From contig JAENRU010000484.1 of NCBI GenBank assembly GCA_016647705.1, positions 620,001-684,000 on the forward strand: a stretch of DNA of 64,000 nt. The letters run 5' to 3'. Under the pieces are notes generated by a model. That model was not told the DNA's origin, searched no databases, and saw only the letters and a list, made by a program, of their open reading frames with translations. Positions 1 to 11,203 of the stretch are shown here, in pieces. Origin of the DNA: Eucommia ulmoides (taxonomy: Eukaryota > Streptophyta > Magnoliopsida > Garryales > Eucommiaceae). The stretch's first letter is position 1. Every line of letters begins with the position of its first letter. The position numbers and the translations under genes were made by a program.

Positions 1-470
1 AGTCAAGCGCCATCAAATGAGGGATTGCGACGGAAAAGGGGGGACGGAATTGCGAGTCGTAAAGAGTGACAAGTTTTTCAAACTAAATTTTGGTGTTACA
101 TGTGTTTTTGTTCAATTACAGGCTTTTCAAAGAACATGGAAGCATGGATTTCTCTCTCACAAAGACTTCTTACCTTCCGGTTCAAATTAGAAACTTTCAT
201 TGCTGAAAGTTCGAAAGCTCTAAATGAGCGTCCAGGTATGCGTTTTGCCCTGAAAAGGGCGAAAAGTGAACTACGCTAAACTTGATCCTCGGCATAATAC
301 TAAGGTACGCAGGCAATTTATAAATATTCGGTCATCCGAGAGTTCGGCTGGGGCACATTTATATCTTTGCTCTCTTATTCTGGCTCAGTCACAAGTTGGG
401 GCATATTTTATACTTCTGAACTTTCTTTAGGCCCCTGATCAAGAGGACTGGGGCACGAATAATTTTTATT

Positions 471-815
471 ACCCTAAACAATCCTCTAAACGAACACGTG
501 TTCGTCATGAGTATCGTCAGGAGTCATTTTTTTTTACTCTAAACAATCCTCTAAACGGACACGTGTTCGTCATGAGTATCGTCAGGAGTCATTTTTTTTT
601 TACTCTAAACAATCCTCTAAACAGACACGTGTTCGTCATGAGTATCGTCAGGAGTCATTTTTTTATTACTCTAAACGATCCTCTAAACGGACATTTGTTT
701 ATCATGAACATCGTCATGAGTCATTCTTTTATTTTTCTAAATGGACACTTGTTCGTCATGAGTCTTCTTTTATTACTCTAAACGTACGCTTGTTCGTCAT
801 GAGTCATTTTATTTT
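471..815 (+). repeat. Tandem repeat, about 66 bp unit, with ACACGTGT cores
   Basis: Four near-complete units start at about 471, 536, 603 and 669, followed by two shortened units to about 815. Each full unit has CTAAACAATCCTCTAAAC, then a GACACGTGTTC core (intact in the first three units), then CATGAGTATCGTCAGGAGTC and a T-run. ACACGTGT is palindromic and contains a G-box-type CACGTG. The reading frame through it (563-781) is a repeat artefact. Tandem arrays just upstream of the polypurine tract are common in Tat/Ogre elements. Confidence 0.85.
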
Positions 816-920
816 ATTTGTTCTATTATTAGAAAATAAACTAAAAAATAAATAAAATAAAAATGGGACGATCAAAATGACGCGGTCTTTTATCTTTGTC
901 AAGCAAGTGAACTTGCATGA

Positions 921-934
921 CAAAGAGGGGCAGC
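921..934 (+). promoter_or_regulatory. Polypurine tract of the left Tat/Ogre-like element
   Basis: CAAAGAGGGGCAGC lies immediately before the LTR start at 935. This is the expected site of plus-strand priming in reverse transcription. The same tract precedes the LTR of the inverted element at 63083-63097. Confidence 0.7.
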
Positions 935-1279
935 TGTAGACACGGCATTTTTGACCGCCTCGCAAAAAATTATACTTTATTTTATAGTTACCTTTTTTTA
1001 TTTTATTTATTTTGTTTTGATTGTACCGTATTTATGCGGTTTAATACTGCTAAATTAAGTTTTATTAATCTCTTAAGTAAATTAAATATTAGTAATTGAT
1101 TTTTTTTTTTTTTTTTTTTTTGGTTTTGTAGATTTTTCGAAGTGGAATAAAAACGCGTTAATTCGGAACAAAATGGACAAGAAACAGACGAGAACGAGAG
1201 AGGCCTGGACCGAACGCGGGGGGGCTGCAAAAAGGTCGCTGGTGCGACCATTGTGCTGGCCGCACCAGCAACCAGTGGT

Positions 1280-1299
1280 CTGGCCGCATGTGCGGCCAG
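1280..1299. repeat. Near-palindrome CTGGCCGCA-TG-TGCGGCCAG
   Basis: Inverted repeat with perfect 9-base arms around a central TG, 20 bases upstream of the larger palindrome and about 95 bases upstream of the LTR TATA box. It could be a protein-binding dyad or an RNA stem. Confidence 0.85.
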
Positions 1300-1318
1300 T
1301 AGGGGGGTGTTCCCTCCT

Positions 1319-1354
1319 GCTTTTGGGTGCACCGAATTCGGTGCACCCAAAAGC
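1319..1354. repeat. Perfect 36 bp palindrome centred on GAATTC
   Basis: The left arm GCTTTTGGGTGCACCGAA is followed by its exact reverse complement with no spacer. It lies about 40 bases upstream of the LTR TATA box at 1393. Perfect palindromes of this length are unlikely by chance. Possible roles are a dimer-binding promoter site or an RNA hairpin. Confidence 0.95.
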
Positions 1355-1392
1355 TGGTGCTTTTTTTTGTCGGCAAGTTCACATTTTTTTCC

Positions 1393-1400
1393 TATAAATA
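1393..1400 (+). promoter_or_regulatory. Probable LTR TATA box
   Basis: TATAAATA, followed by purine-rich AGAG-type leader sequence, is the best core-promoter candidate in this LTR and would set the U3/R boundary near 1425-1435. Confidence 0.6.
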
Positions 1401-1716
1401 GATGAAGGATATTTTGGAGAAGGGGAGGGAGGATTTTGAGGGGAAGAAATTTTTGAGAGGAATTTTTGTAAGGGAGAGGGAAAATCTGGAGAAAATTTTT
1501 GAAGAAAATAATATTATTTTCATTTTATTGTAATTTTGAAGAAGAAAAATTTTGAAGAAGGTGGTAAATTTTCATCTGTTGTAAATCTTACTCTTATTTT
1601 TTAAGTTGTTATTATACTAATTTTTTTTTTTATAAATTAGATTTTTTTTCTTTTTTTCTTCCTTTATTATTTATTTATTTATTACTTTTTATTTTCATTT
1701 TTTTTTTTTTTGAGTA

Positions 1717-2055
1717 AATAATACGAGGTGGAAAATTCTCAACCTTCAATTTGAATGGCTAAAATTTAGAAGAGAATTACTCTCCTCGACGCGTGTATGC
1801 GGGTGTTTTATTTAATTTGTATTAAATATAATGTGCTAACAATACGAGGTGAAAAATTCCCAACCTTCAATTTGAACGGCTTAAATTTAGAAGGGAATTA
1901 CTCCCCTCGATGCGTGTGTGCGGGTGTTTTATTTAATTTGTATTAAATATAATGTACTAACAAGATGAGGTGGAAAATTCCCAGCCTTCCATCAGAACGG
2001 CCTAGGTTTAGAAGGGAGATCACTTCCTTCAATGTGTGGGTATGTGTATATGTGT
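1717..2055 (+). repeat. Threefold direct repeat, about 122 bp unit, inside LTR
   Basis: Units start at about 1717, 1840 and 1962. Each begins with a variant of AATACGAGGTGGAAAATTC and continues through CCTTCAATTTGAA and TTTAGAAGGGAATTACT. The first two units are nearly identical and end GTATTAAATATAATGT; the third is more diverged and shortened. The array lies downstream of the TATA box, so it would be in R/U5 transcript sequence. Confidence 0.85.
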
Positions 2056-3544
2056 ATATAAGGAGGATTTAAAAATAAAATAAAAACATTCGGATTTAAA
2101 TTCTAATTGGACTTAATCGGATAAGGTACCGTCTTTGGACGGGCGTCTTGGGGTGCTTGACACCTTCCCCGAGCGTAACTGACCCCCGAACTCTTTAAAC
2201 GAATCTCGGGTCAGACCATGTTATTTTTGGAGTCAAATTTTACTTAAGCCATTTTTTTAAATTATTTTCAAAAAAGAAAATATGGTGACCTAGCACATCA
2301 TTTAAACCCAATGCTAGGTGGCGACTCCTTTTTCTAAAACAGGTTTAAGTATATTTTAATGAGAAAATTGACGTTTTTAAAACCCTTCTCATTTTACCAG
2401 CGCCAAGCATATATAAAGCATATATCTATATTTTTTTGGTTTTCTCTGGAAAATCGGGGCGCGTTCACTTAGAAGCCAGGAGATTATTAAAGAAATGATG
2501 TCAGGGATACCTCGCGCACGTGATTGACACCAGTCAGAAAGAAGTTTAGATGGCGGATATTTCAGTGGTAAGAGATTTTTTTCCAACGTATTTTCCAGAA
2601 GAATGGCCAGGGTTGTTAGTAGATAGGGAGATAGAAGTCATTATTGAGTTGTTTCCATGAACTGCTCCTATATCGATTCTCCCTTATCGTATGGCGCCTA
2701 CCGAGCTGAAAGAATTGAAAGTGCAGTTGCAAGATTTCATTGCAAGATTTACTAGATCGTGGATATATTAAACCTGGCGTTTCCCATGGGTAGCCCCAGC
2801 GTTGTTCGTGAAGAAGAAGGATGACACGTTGAGAAGGTGTATCGATTATCGGCAGCTGATTAGGGTAACCGTCCGTAATAAATATCAGTTGCCTAGAATA
2901 AATGATTTGTTTGTTCAGCTTCAGAAAGCTAAAGTGTTTTCCAAAATAGATCTTCGATCGGGGTATCACTAGATGGAAGTAAGAGCCAGTGATGTGGCGA
3001 AACCGGCGTTCCGTGCGAGATAGAGACACTATGGATTTCTGGTTATGCCCTTCGGATGGACGAATGCCCCTGCTGTCTTCACAGATTTGTTAAATCGGAT
3101 CTTCTAACCTTATCTGGATCAATTTATTATCGTATTCATTAACGATATATTAATCTATTCCCAAAGTGGAGAGCACGCAGAGCATATTCAGATTGTGTTG
3201 CAAACGTTGCGGGAGAAGCTGTTATATGCAAAAATTCGGTAAATGCGAATTTTGGTTAGATCATATTGTATTTTTGGGCATTTTATTGCAGGAGACGGTA
3301 TTTAGGTGGACCCAAAGGAAGTTGAAACTGTTGTTCAGGGGGAAAGACCAAAAAAATAAAAATAAATAAATAAATAAAATGTGATTGAAATCCAAAGCCT
3401 TTTAGGATTGGTGGGTTACTATCGACGGTTTGGGTAGGGACTTACTATTATAACTGTCCCGTTGACTCATTTGACTCGCAAGGAATCCAAGTTCGAATGG
3501 ACCGACAAATGTGAGCAAGGTTTTTAAGAGTTGAAAAATAGATT

Positions 3545-3960
3545 GATATCGGCACCAATTATATCCCTCTCGACAGAAAGGGGGTGGCTTTATGATTGAT
3601 AGTGATGCGTCCCACCAAGGGCTAGGATGTGTTCTGATGCAGTATGGTCATGTAATCACATACGCATCTCGACAACTGAAGAATCATGAGCAAAATCACC
3701 CGACGCATGATCTGCAGCTGATAGCGATTATAGTTGCCTTAAAGATTTGGAGACACCACTTGTATGGCGAGACGTGTGAAATCTACACTGACCACCAAAG
3801 TTTGAAATATCTGCCTACTCAGAAGGAATTAAATTTGAGGTAGAGACGTTGGATAGAGTTGATAAAGGTTATGATTGCACTATCCACTATCACCCGGGAA
3901 TAGCTAATGTTGTAGTGGATGTGTTGAGTTAGAAATCGGCGGGTTCGATCGCGCACCTAA
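3545..3960 (+). pseudogene. RNase H domain segment of Tekay pol
   Basis: The reading frame at 3592-3843 begins with the [10 protein letters not shown] motif and continues through [18 protein letters not shown] to [10 protein letters not shown], standard landmarks of the Ty3/gypsy RNase H domain (first Asp in DSDAS, Glu position replaced in HDLQL, later Asp in TDHQ). The canonical ELE reads DLQ, so the second catalytic acid appears lost. A stop follows at 3841, after which the conserved HHPGIANVV-type linker continues out of frame. Confidence 0.75.
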
Positions 3961-4034
3961 AAGCCATTCATACTAATCTGTATGCTGATTTAAGATCGTT
4001 GTGAGTTCAGTTAGCGGTTGGTCAGACGGCTGTA

Positions 4035-5060
4035 TTGCTTGCGATTTTGACTTTGAGGCCGACGTTGATTGATCGTATTATCGAAGCTCAGAAGTCAGAC
4101 ATTCAATTGGAGAAGATTCGAGATGAAGTGAGGAGTGGTCACAGAGCGGATTTTCATGTCAGGGAGAGCGATGAGGTGTTGATGATGGGAAATAGACTGT
4201 GTGTGCCTAACAACATCAGTTTGAAGAACGATATTTTGGAAGAAGCGCATAGCTCGGCATACGCGATGCATCCAGGCGGTACCAATATGTATCGGGATTT
4301 GCGTGAGCATTATTGGTGGATCGGGATGAAGTGAGAAATTGCGGAGTTTGTTGCCAAATGTCTTACTTGTTAAAAAGTGAAGATTGAGCATCAACGCCCA
4401 AGTGGGTTGTTGCAACCTCTACCTATTCCAGAGTGGAAATGGGACCATATCACGATGGTTTTCATTTCAGAATTATGCCCCTTTTAAGTAAGAGGTAATC
4501 GTTGATAGGCTTACCCAGTCCGCTCATTTTTTTTTTTTTGGCCGTAAAAATTATGAATTCCCTTGAAAAGTATGCTCAATTGTATTTGAATAACATTGTT
4601 AGGTTGCATGGAGTACTGGTTTCTATAGTATCAAGAAGAGATCCGAGATTTACTTCGGGGTTTTGGCCTAGCCTTCAAACCACTTTGGATACCAAGCTAA
4701 AATTTAGCATTGCTTTCAATTCTCAGACAGACGGTCAATCAAAGCGTACGATTCAAAAGTTGGGGGATATGTTGAGAGGTTGTGTCCTGAAATTTCCTAA
4801 TAGTTGGGATGATCAGTTGCCGTTAATGGAATTCGCCTACAACAACAGCTACCATTCGAAAATCGAGATGGCCCTGTATGAAGTATGGTATGGTAGGAAA
4901 TGCAGAACTCCAGTCTGTTGGACTGAAGTAAGTGAACATAAATTGTTGATGTCGGACATAGCTCAGATGATAACAAACAAAGTAAAGGTGATTCGAAAAA
5001 AAAAATTCTCAGAGTCGACAAAAGAGTTATGCAAACAAGCGCCGACGGGAGTTGGAATTT
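4035..5060 (+). pseudogene. Integrase segment of Tekay pol
   Basis: The 4035-4334 frame holds the N-terminal zinc finger: His residues in HSSAYAMHPGG and YRDLREHYWW, then the Cys pair in AKCLTC after a stop. The core continues at 4502-5062 with DPRFTSGFWPSLQ and FNSQTDGQSKRTIQ. The first catalytic Asp region reads WDHITMVFI rather than the usual ITMDF, and the usual Glu after QTDGQS is Lys, so two of three catalytic acids look lost. A T-run at about 4529 marks a further lesion. Confidence 0.75.
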
Positions 5061-5815
5061 GAAGTGGGAGATCATGTATTCTTGCAAAATTCTTCGTGGA
5101 AAGGCATAATGAGATTCAGAAAGAAAGGGAAGTTGAATCCAAGATATATTGGACCATATGGAATTCTAGAGCGGATTGGCACGACAGCGTATAGACTTGC
5201 ATTACCGCCAGAGTTATCTCGACTACACAACATTTTCCATGTATCGATCGATGCTCCGAAAATATGTGCCAGACCCTTCTCGTGTATTGACTTTGCAACC
5301 GATTGAATTGGGAATAGATTTGACCTACGTTGAGAAACCAGTCCAAATCCTAAGCCGTAAAGACCAGGTGTTGCGAACAAAAATGATTATGTTAGTCAAA
5401 ATGTTATGGCACAGTCATACAGTGGAAAAGGCGACGTGGGAGCGAGAAGACGAGATAAGGAACAAATACCCACATTTGTTCAATTAGGCAATAAAATTTC
5501 GGGACGAAATTTCTTTTAGGGAGGAAGGGTTGTAAGACCCCGATTTAGCATGTACGTCATTTTAATTGCATTTTAGAGCAATTGGGAAAAATATGGGGTA
5601 GAATTGAATTAATCATTATCCGAATTAAAAGTTTAGGGGGTGAATTGTAAATTTGTATACATTAAATCCAACCTTTAGGATTCAAATTGTCTTTCCATTG
5701 ATAACATTTAAACTTTTAGGGGTGAAATTACAATTTGAAGAAAATTATAAATAGTGAATTGGGCTAAAATAAGGAATTAAAGAAATTTGGGGGAGAAAGG
5801 AGTAATTAGAATAAA

Positions 5816-5818
<3 letters not shown>

Positions 5819-5848
<30 letters not shown>
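5819..5848. repeat. (TA)n microsatellite
   Basis: About 15 TA units inside LTR 1. LTR 2 has a (TA)n at 10864-10891 and the solo LTR one at 54539-54580. Confidence 0.95.
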
Positions 5849-5851
<3 letters not shown>

Positions 5852-6675
5852 GCATATGGTGTGTGTGTACCGAGAGAACAACCAAAGACAGAGAGAGGAA
5901 GGATCGAGATCCATTGACGTGGTAAGATAGGAATAAATTGATCCACTTAAATCATGCAATCGTGATCTTCAACGGAAAAATGAAGGAGGAGTAGAAACAG
6001 AGGAGAGAGAGAGGGGAGGTCCGGCGGTCAAGGGGTGGTGAGATCCGACGAGCATGGGTGTGAGCGATTCGGTCGGTCGTTGGTCGATTGTTGGTGGTGC
6101 CGATGGTGTGATGTCCCGTTCATTGTAGATGGTGTGGAGTGCCGATGGTGAGATTTTCACTGTTTCGTCGGAGGTTGCCATCGGTCAGTTCGGCGGTGGG
6201 CTATTCAGCAGCTGACGGTGAGCTTCCGATGGCCGTTGTTGACGCTGTGATGAGTGTGTGCTTTCTACTCTGTTCAGTTTTCTATTTTCTGTGTTGTGCA
6301 GTGTGTGTTCGTGGGTTCGCCATTCTGTCTAACGGTGACGATCGGCGGCATGTGCGACAGCGTTGGTGGCTTTGCTCAATCGGTGTATGTTGTCCCTGCA
6401 GGGTGTGTGCGTGTTGTGTGTACATGGTGGTCACCGGAGTTTTCGCCGGAAAGTTAGAGAGAGAGAGAGAGAGTTGTAAGTGTGTGGATGTGGGGACGAT
6501 CGGCAGTGCATGGGGGGGTAGACGTGGAAGTGTGTGGGTTTGTTTGACTGGTGGTGCGTGTGTTCGGTTGGTGGGACGGCGAGGCTTGATCGACGGCGAG
6601 ATCTCGTCGGCGACGGCGAGACAACATAACAGGAAACAGAAATGCAAACCAGGAAAAGGAAAAAGGGAAGAAGGG

Positions 6676-6707
<32 letters not shown>

Positions 6708-7631
6708 ACGCAAACCCGCCAATAAGAATCCAAAAATTTCTCTCGCGACCGACGGACAATTCGGAGCAAGTAAAATCTAAATCGATTACCATTGTTATTA
6801 AATCGAAATATTAGCAAATGGGATTATAATTTAAAATCGTTAATTCTACTAATTTTTGTCACCATCCATATTAACAAATGCGTACAGTAATTATTAACGA
6901 AACGAAATTTACCGGATAACAATTTTTCGTAATAAAAAGTTGGTATGGGGGAAATTACGGAATTTAGGACTTGCATTGCATGATTCGGTTATTTTACATA
7001 AAATATTAATTTAGGCCCTATCACTATTAGGCTCGCAGGTACTGGAGTATCGGTAGAAGATAGTCAGTAAAAACTGTTTGAAACGGATAGCCAGGTGAGT
7101 GTACTGTCTTCTTGCCAAACTATTTTTACATCTATATATGATAGAAAATGGTTGTACTTACATTAGATACTTTTAAAATTTTGTGGATTAAGTAGGTTTT
7201 GGGTGAGTTGGTAAAAATGGATTTTTTGTGAGATTACGATGGTTTTCGAAAGGAAGGTGAAAATGATTTTCATTGGATTTGGTGGTTTTAGAAGAGAGTG
7301 GAAAATATTTATTTTTCTAAATATGTCTGGTTTTCTAAAAATAAAGAGTGGAAAAGTGATTTTGGTAAAATTAGATGTTTTCTGTTTTAAAAGAAAGTGA
7401 GAAATATGATTTTCGGATAAAAAAAACAGTTTTGGGAAAGAGAGGTGGTTGTGTGAGTTGACGATGTTGATTAGACGATATCATTACGTTGTGATTTGAT
7501 GATGGTGTTATTAATTTGACGATGTCATAGTATTTATCCTCTTTGGCGGAGTGATGTTTATCTGCTTCGGCAAAGTGATGTTAGACGTTTATACTGCACA
7601 GTGATTATCTGCTTCGGCGAAGTGATGGGTG

Positions 7632-7720
7632 TTCGTAGGAAGGCATATCCTACGGATGGTACGGTACCGTTGCAAACTCCCGATCGTGAGGTTAAAACGA
7701 TCATTAGGGTTGGCCAGTGT
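7632..7720 (+). other. Conserved LTR core block, copy 1
   Basis: GTAGGAAGGCATATCCTAC (an imperfect dyad), then ACGGTACCGT (a palindrome), CTCCCGATCGTGAGG and AACGATCA. The same order occurs at 11470-11555 and 56377-56460. The sequence just upstream differs in each LTR. Confidence 0.85.
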
Positions 7721-8288
7721 GTGTGTTTGAGGTGTGTGTTAGAGATGTGGTGTTTTACGTATATTGGTTGATTTGATATTTATTATCATGGTGATTAGTA
7801 TGATTTTTATATTAGTTGGATTTGAATGGAACTTAATTTTGTCGCTTTATTTTCCCTGCTTATATATTGGGATTTTACGAGCTATGTGGTATTTATAAAC
7901 TTACGCTTGATCCATTTAGATATTGTAGAATGAGTTGTTATTATTAAAAATATTTTTACTAAGAAGACAGTACACTCACAGGTGAAGCAGCTAGGACTCG
8001 GTCCCCTACTGGCGCTAGGTAGAGTCCTACGATGAAGTCATGTGGAGGGTTGAGATGAGCTTTACGAGGCAAACCTGTGAGGGGTTCATGGTATTATATT
8101 TTGTTGTTAGTATATTTGGGGAACGGGTATATTCCTATAGCAGACATATGTATAGCTTCATATAGATGATGGGTTGTTTATATATATGCATATTGTCGTG
8201 TAATAGATGGTTGGTTGGTTATTTTCGGTGATGTCATGATGTTGTCACGCCAGCCTAGGATATTGGCACTTCGGGACGGGTCGTGACA

Positions 8289-9299
8289 CACTAATGCAAT
8301 TTGTTTAAAATAATAGATACATTTTTGGCAATCAAAGTGGTATCGTATAAAGCGGTGTATGAAAAAGGATACATGACTTCAATCAAATAGACTGAACTGT
8401 AATAGGAAAACAGAAGATTATCGAGTTTTGGAACATAGTCGGTGTAACTATATTTTTATTGAGACGTGGAATAGATGAAAAGAACTCAACTAGATGAATT
8501 GATTCACTACCAATATTTGGTAGAGTTGACATGAGGGGTTCATTAAGATTTCATACGGAAAGGATCATTTGAATTATCCTTAGGTAGAGTTAAACGTAAT
8601 TGAAGCGTGGTCTTGCCAGGGACTTGATTAAATGTGGAGGCAGGAAGAGAATTCTTATAGATGACCCATTTGCAGTATTTTGATACGTATCTACGTAGTT
8701 TGGTGCATTGTGAAAAAATTTATTTAGTTAACGATTAGATTATGGTAATATTTATAGAACTTTTATAAGAGTATTGAAGATCTGATGTCGATATTGAGAT
8801 TGAGGATTTTTACGCTATCCGTGCTTATGAGATTGGTGGTGAGTATTGTTGGTTTAAATGTTGAATGGATAATTGTTGGTTATGGAAAAATTATTGTTGA
8901 AATGAGATAGGCCCAATCAACTGAGATTACCGCAATATTTTAAGCATATATATTGTTCTTGATTGTTTCTTTTATCAGAGTAGTGCAGCGGAAGTAGTTA
9001 GAAACATGAGATTCTTTGACAGTTGGTTGTCCGTGTTAAGTGTAACCGACCAAGTGCACCCTGTTTGTTGGGTATTGGATATAATATTGACCATTGCAAA
9101 TGAAAATATTGCAATGGGTGGATATGATTTGATGAAAACTGTTGGTTATAAATTTTGGGCGACTTGTGATTATGGAACTCTACATAAGAAACAGTTGTTC
9201 TAGAATCACGTGAAACGAACATAACCTTGTAATGGGACTTTGTCATATTAGTAGCTTGACGAAAATTTCGGGACAAAATTGTTTTTAGGAAGGAAGGGT
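8289..9299 (+). mobile_element. Short non-coding internal remnant between two Tekay LTRs
   Basis: The 1 kb between LTR 1 and LTR 2 has no recognisable gag or pol. The left end has a primer-binding-like GTGGTATCGTAT (about 8338). The right end reads CGAAAATTTCGGGACAAAATT then AGGAAGGAAGGG, matching the 3' end of the chromovirus internal region at 5500-5530. It may be a deleted non-autonomous element or the product of recombination between two elements sharing LTR 1. Confidence 0.7.
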
Positions 9300-10858
9300 T
9301 GTAAGATCCCGATTTAGCACGTACGTCATTTTAATTACATTCTAGAGCATTGGGTGCTGTATGCCTTGAAAATTTGTCGGAGACAGGGGAATCGGGAAGT
9401 GGGCGACGTGGCGTAAAAAGATCAAAACCCATCCACTATTATCATGCATATATATATGTACATGCATGTAATTCATTATCGGAGCACCTCAAAAGAAGAA
9501 ATCAGAAAATCGAGAGAGAGAGGAGAAGGTTCAAGATGGTGGGTTTGGATCGTCGTCGTTGTTCCGGCGTGGGTGTTGTGTGTGTGTCGTCGCCGTCGAT
9601 CAACCGGCAATCGACAGCGTGTGTGAGGGTGTTTCGTTGTGTGTGGGTGATCAGCTAAGGGGGTGTGTGTGCCGGTGGATTCCAAACAGAAACAGAAAAG
9701 AGAGAGAGAGAGAGGTTCGCCAGCGATGGGGTGCAGTCCGGTGTGGGTGGTGGCCCTTCGTTCGGTCAGATTTGTGTGTGTGTGTGGTTTATCCGTCGTT
9801 CAGACCATCATTCAGCCTGAGGTGTATGTGTTCTGTTTCATTCTGTCGTTGTGTGTGGGTACTCTGTTTTTGTACCGACTGCGTGTATGTGTGTATGTAT
9901 GTGCATGTGGGTTGCGTGTGGGTATAAGATCAAGTTGTGGGTATGTTCCGTTTAGTCAGATAGGGGTGTCGGTGTGGTTACCGTTGTCGCCGGAGTTCGC
10001 CGTCGGTGAGTTAGAGAGAGAAAGTTGTGCGTGCGTGTGTGTGTCTGTTGTGTGTGTGTGGGTGTGCAGATAGTGGGAGTCGTCCGACGAAGGTGTGTGT
10101 GACTGTGAGTATTATGTTTGTTGTGATGTGTGTGTGTGTTCCGATCGTCGTGTGTGACTGTGTGGGTGTGTGGGGGCAGCGTGAGTTCGGCCGTCAACGG
10201 TGGTGGCGGTAATTTTGTGGGTAGGTACGATTGGTGATAGGGTGGCCAGTGGTAGTTGGTGATCGGTAGTGGGGGATGGAGTAGGGCCGATGGTGAGAGC
10301 GGCGAGGCATGGGAGGCCTCCAGTGGATGGTAATAGTAGAAAGAGAGAGAGGTGGCCGACGGCGACTAAACCGAAAACAGAAACAGTAAATGCAAGCAGA
10401 AAAGAAAGAAGAAGAGAAAAGAAGAAAAAGGGAAAATACACGAACCACCCCAGTAGAATCTAAAAACCTAATTCGTGGCTGGCGGGGGATTCAGAATCAG
10501 GTAAAATTTTAATCGAGTATTATTTTTGTTAAATTAAATTGTTAGTATTAAAAATTTCATAATCATGAAAGAAATTTCAAAATCATAGTAATATTTTGTT
10601 AATCTCCAATCTAAATAAATTGGTGCGGTGAATATCAACGTAACGAAACGGACAAAATAATAATTTTCCATAATGAAATCTGGGAAATAGGGAATTATGA
10701 AATTTAGGGTCTGCATTGCATGTTAGGTTATTTAAAATAAAATATTAATTTAGGTTCTATCGCTATTAAGTTCGCAGGCGCCAGCGTCTCGGTAGGATTT
10801 GAACGGTAATAGTTTTGCAGCGCGGGAATCTAGGTGAGTATACTGTCTTCTTGCCAAA

Positions 10859-10897
<39 letters not shown>

Positions 10898-11203
10898 TAT
10901 GGGTTTACTTAAACTGTATGATTTTACAAATGATATGGATCAAGCAGGTATTTGGGTGAGTTGGTAAAATTTTGGTGTATTGTATTGGTTTCTAAAAAGA
11001 AAGTTGGAAAATGAGTTTCGTTGGATTTGGTGGTTTTAAAAGAGAGTGGAAAATATCTGGTTTACTAAAAATGTTTGGTTTTCTAAAAACAAAGGTGGGA
11101 GAAATGGTTTTTATTGAAATCGGTGGTACAAAGGTAGAAAAATGGGTTTTACTAAAATTGGTGGTACTTTTAAAAAGGAGAGTGAAAAACGTGATTTTGG
11201 AAA

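Larger units (their letters stand above)
1..934 (+). mobile_element. 3' internal region of Tat/Ogre-like Ty3/gypsy element (partial)
   Basis: Non-coding tail of an LTR retrotransposon whose body lies off the left edge. It is assigned because it ends in a purine-rich tract directly before an LTR starting TGTAGACACGG. The last 90 bases before that LTR, including the segment encoding GACAAAGAGGGGCAG, recur in inverted orientation at 63083-63150. No coding domain is visible here. The Tat/Ogre assignment rests on LTR style (a GGCGACTCC segment and a CGGGGCGCG terminus) and on the tandem repeats before the polypurine tract, so it is inference. Confidence 0.6.
935..2467 (+). mobile_element. 3' LTR of Tat/Ogre-like gypsy element
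   Basis: The LTR starts TGTAGACACGG and ends near GGGGCGCGTTCA. The 3' third (2100-2450) matches the 62583-63082 LTR in inverse orientation: GGTACCGT, GAGCGT, TGACCCC, the GGTGAC...GGTGGCGACTCC block and the CGGGGCG terminus. The copy is about 1.5 kb against about 0.5 kb for the right-hand LTR; the extra kilobase includes GC-rich palindromes, a TATA box and a threefold repeat. The LTR abuts Tekay pol sequence at 2468, so this element probably inserted into, or recombined with, a chromovirus. No target duplication can be checked because the left end is outside the window. Confidence 0.65.
2468..5530 (+). pseudogene. Decayed Tekay-type chromovirus pol polyprotein
   Basis: Frames joined across stops show protease-end/RT linker, reverse transcriptase (about 2540-3310), RNase H (about 3545-3960), HHCC zinc-finger integrase (about 4035-5060) and a C-terminal chromodomain-like segment (about 5060-5487, ending TWEREDEIRNKYPHLF). 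The order RT-RNase H-INT-chromodomain is that of Ty3/gypsy chromoviruses, and the tail resembles the Tekay/Del clade. It is clearly dead. Many in-frame stops are present, the RT catalytic pair reads Asn-Asp at about 3139-3144, and the conserved integrase Glu in the QTDGQSER motif is Lys (about 4740). Part of the integrase core is missing around 4480-4550, and an A-rich slippage region lies at 3340-3380. Gag is absent, lost where the Tat-like LTR abuts at 2467. Confidence 0.85.
5531..8288 (+). mobile_element. Tekay-type LTR 1 (2.76 kb)
   Basis: Starts TGTAAGACCCCGATTTAGC directly after GGGAGGAAGGGT and ends GGGTCGTGACA. It is the 3' LTR of the pol at 2468-5530. The following bases include GTGGTATCGTAT at about 8338, a primer-binding-like sequence, so the same LTR may also serve as the left LTR of the short unit to 12108. 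Internal landmarks shared with LTR 2 and the solo LTR at 54227 are the CTTCTTGCCAAACTATTT segment, the CCCGATCGTGAGGTTAAAACG block and ACTAAGAAGACAGTACACTC. The region 5980-6780 is a GC-rich hypervariable insert followed by a long A-run. The 213-residue frame at 6139-6780 is low-complexity and not considered a gene. Confidence 0.85.

Noticed and set aside
2468-5530. Integrated plant pararetrovirus
   Set aside because: Domain order RT-RNase H-integrase-chromodomain with flanking LTR marks a Ty3/gypsy chromovirus; no movement protein or coat motif seen.
6139-6780. 213-residue plus-strand frame in LTR 1
   Set aside because: Low-complexity GT-rich and GA-rich LTR sequence ending in an A-run read as poly-Lys. 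No family motif, and not conserved in the other two LTRs.
9559-10441. Overlapping frames of 80-136 residues on both strands in LTR 2
   Set aside because: Open on both strands because of GTGTGT/ACACAC and GA repeats; Cys/Val-rich or His/Thr-rich translations without homology.
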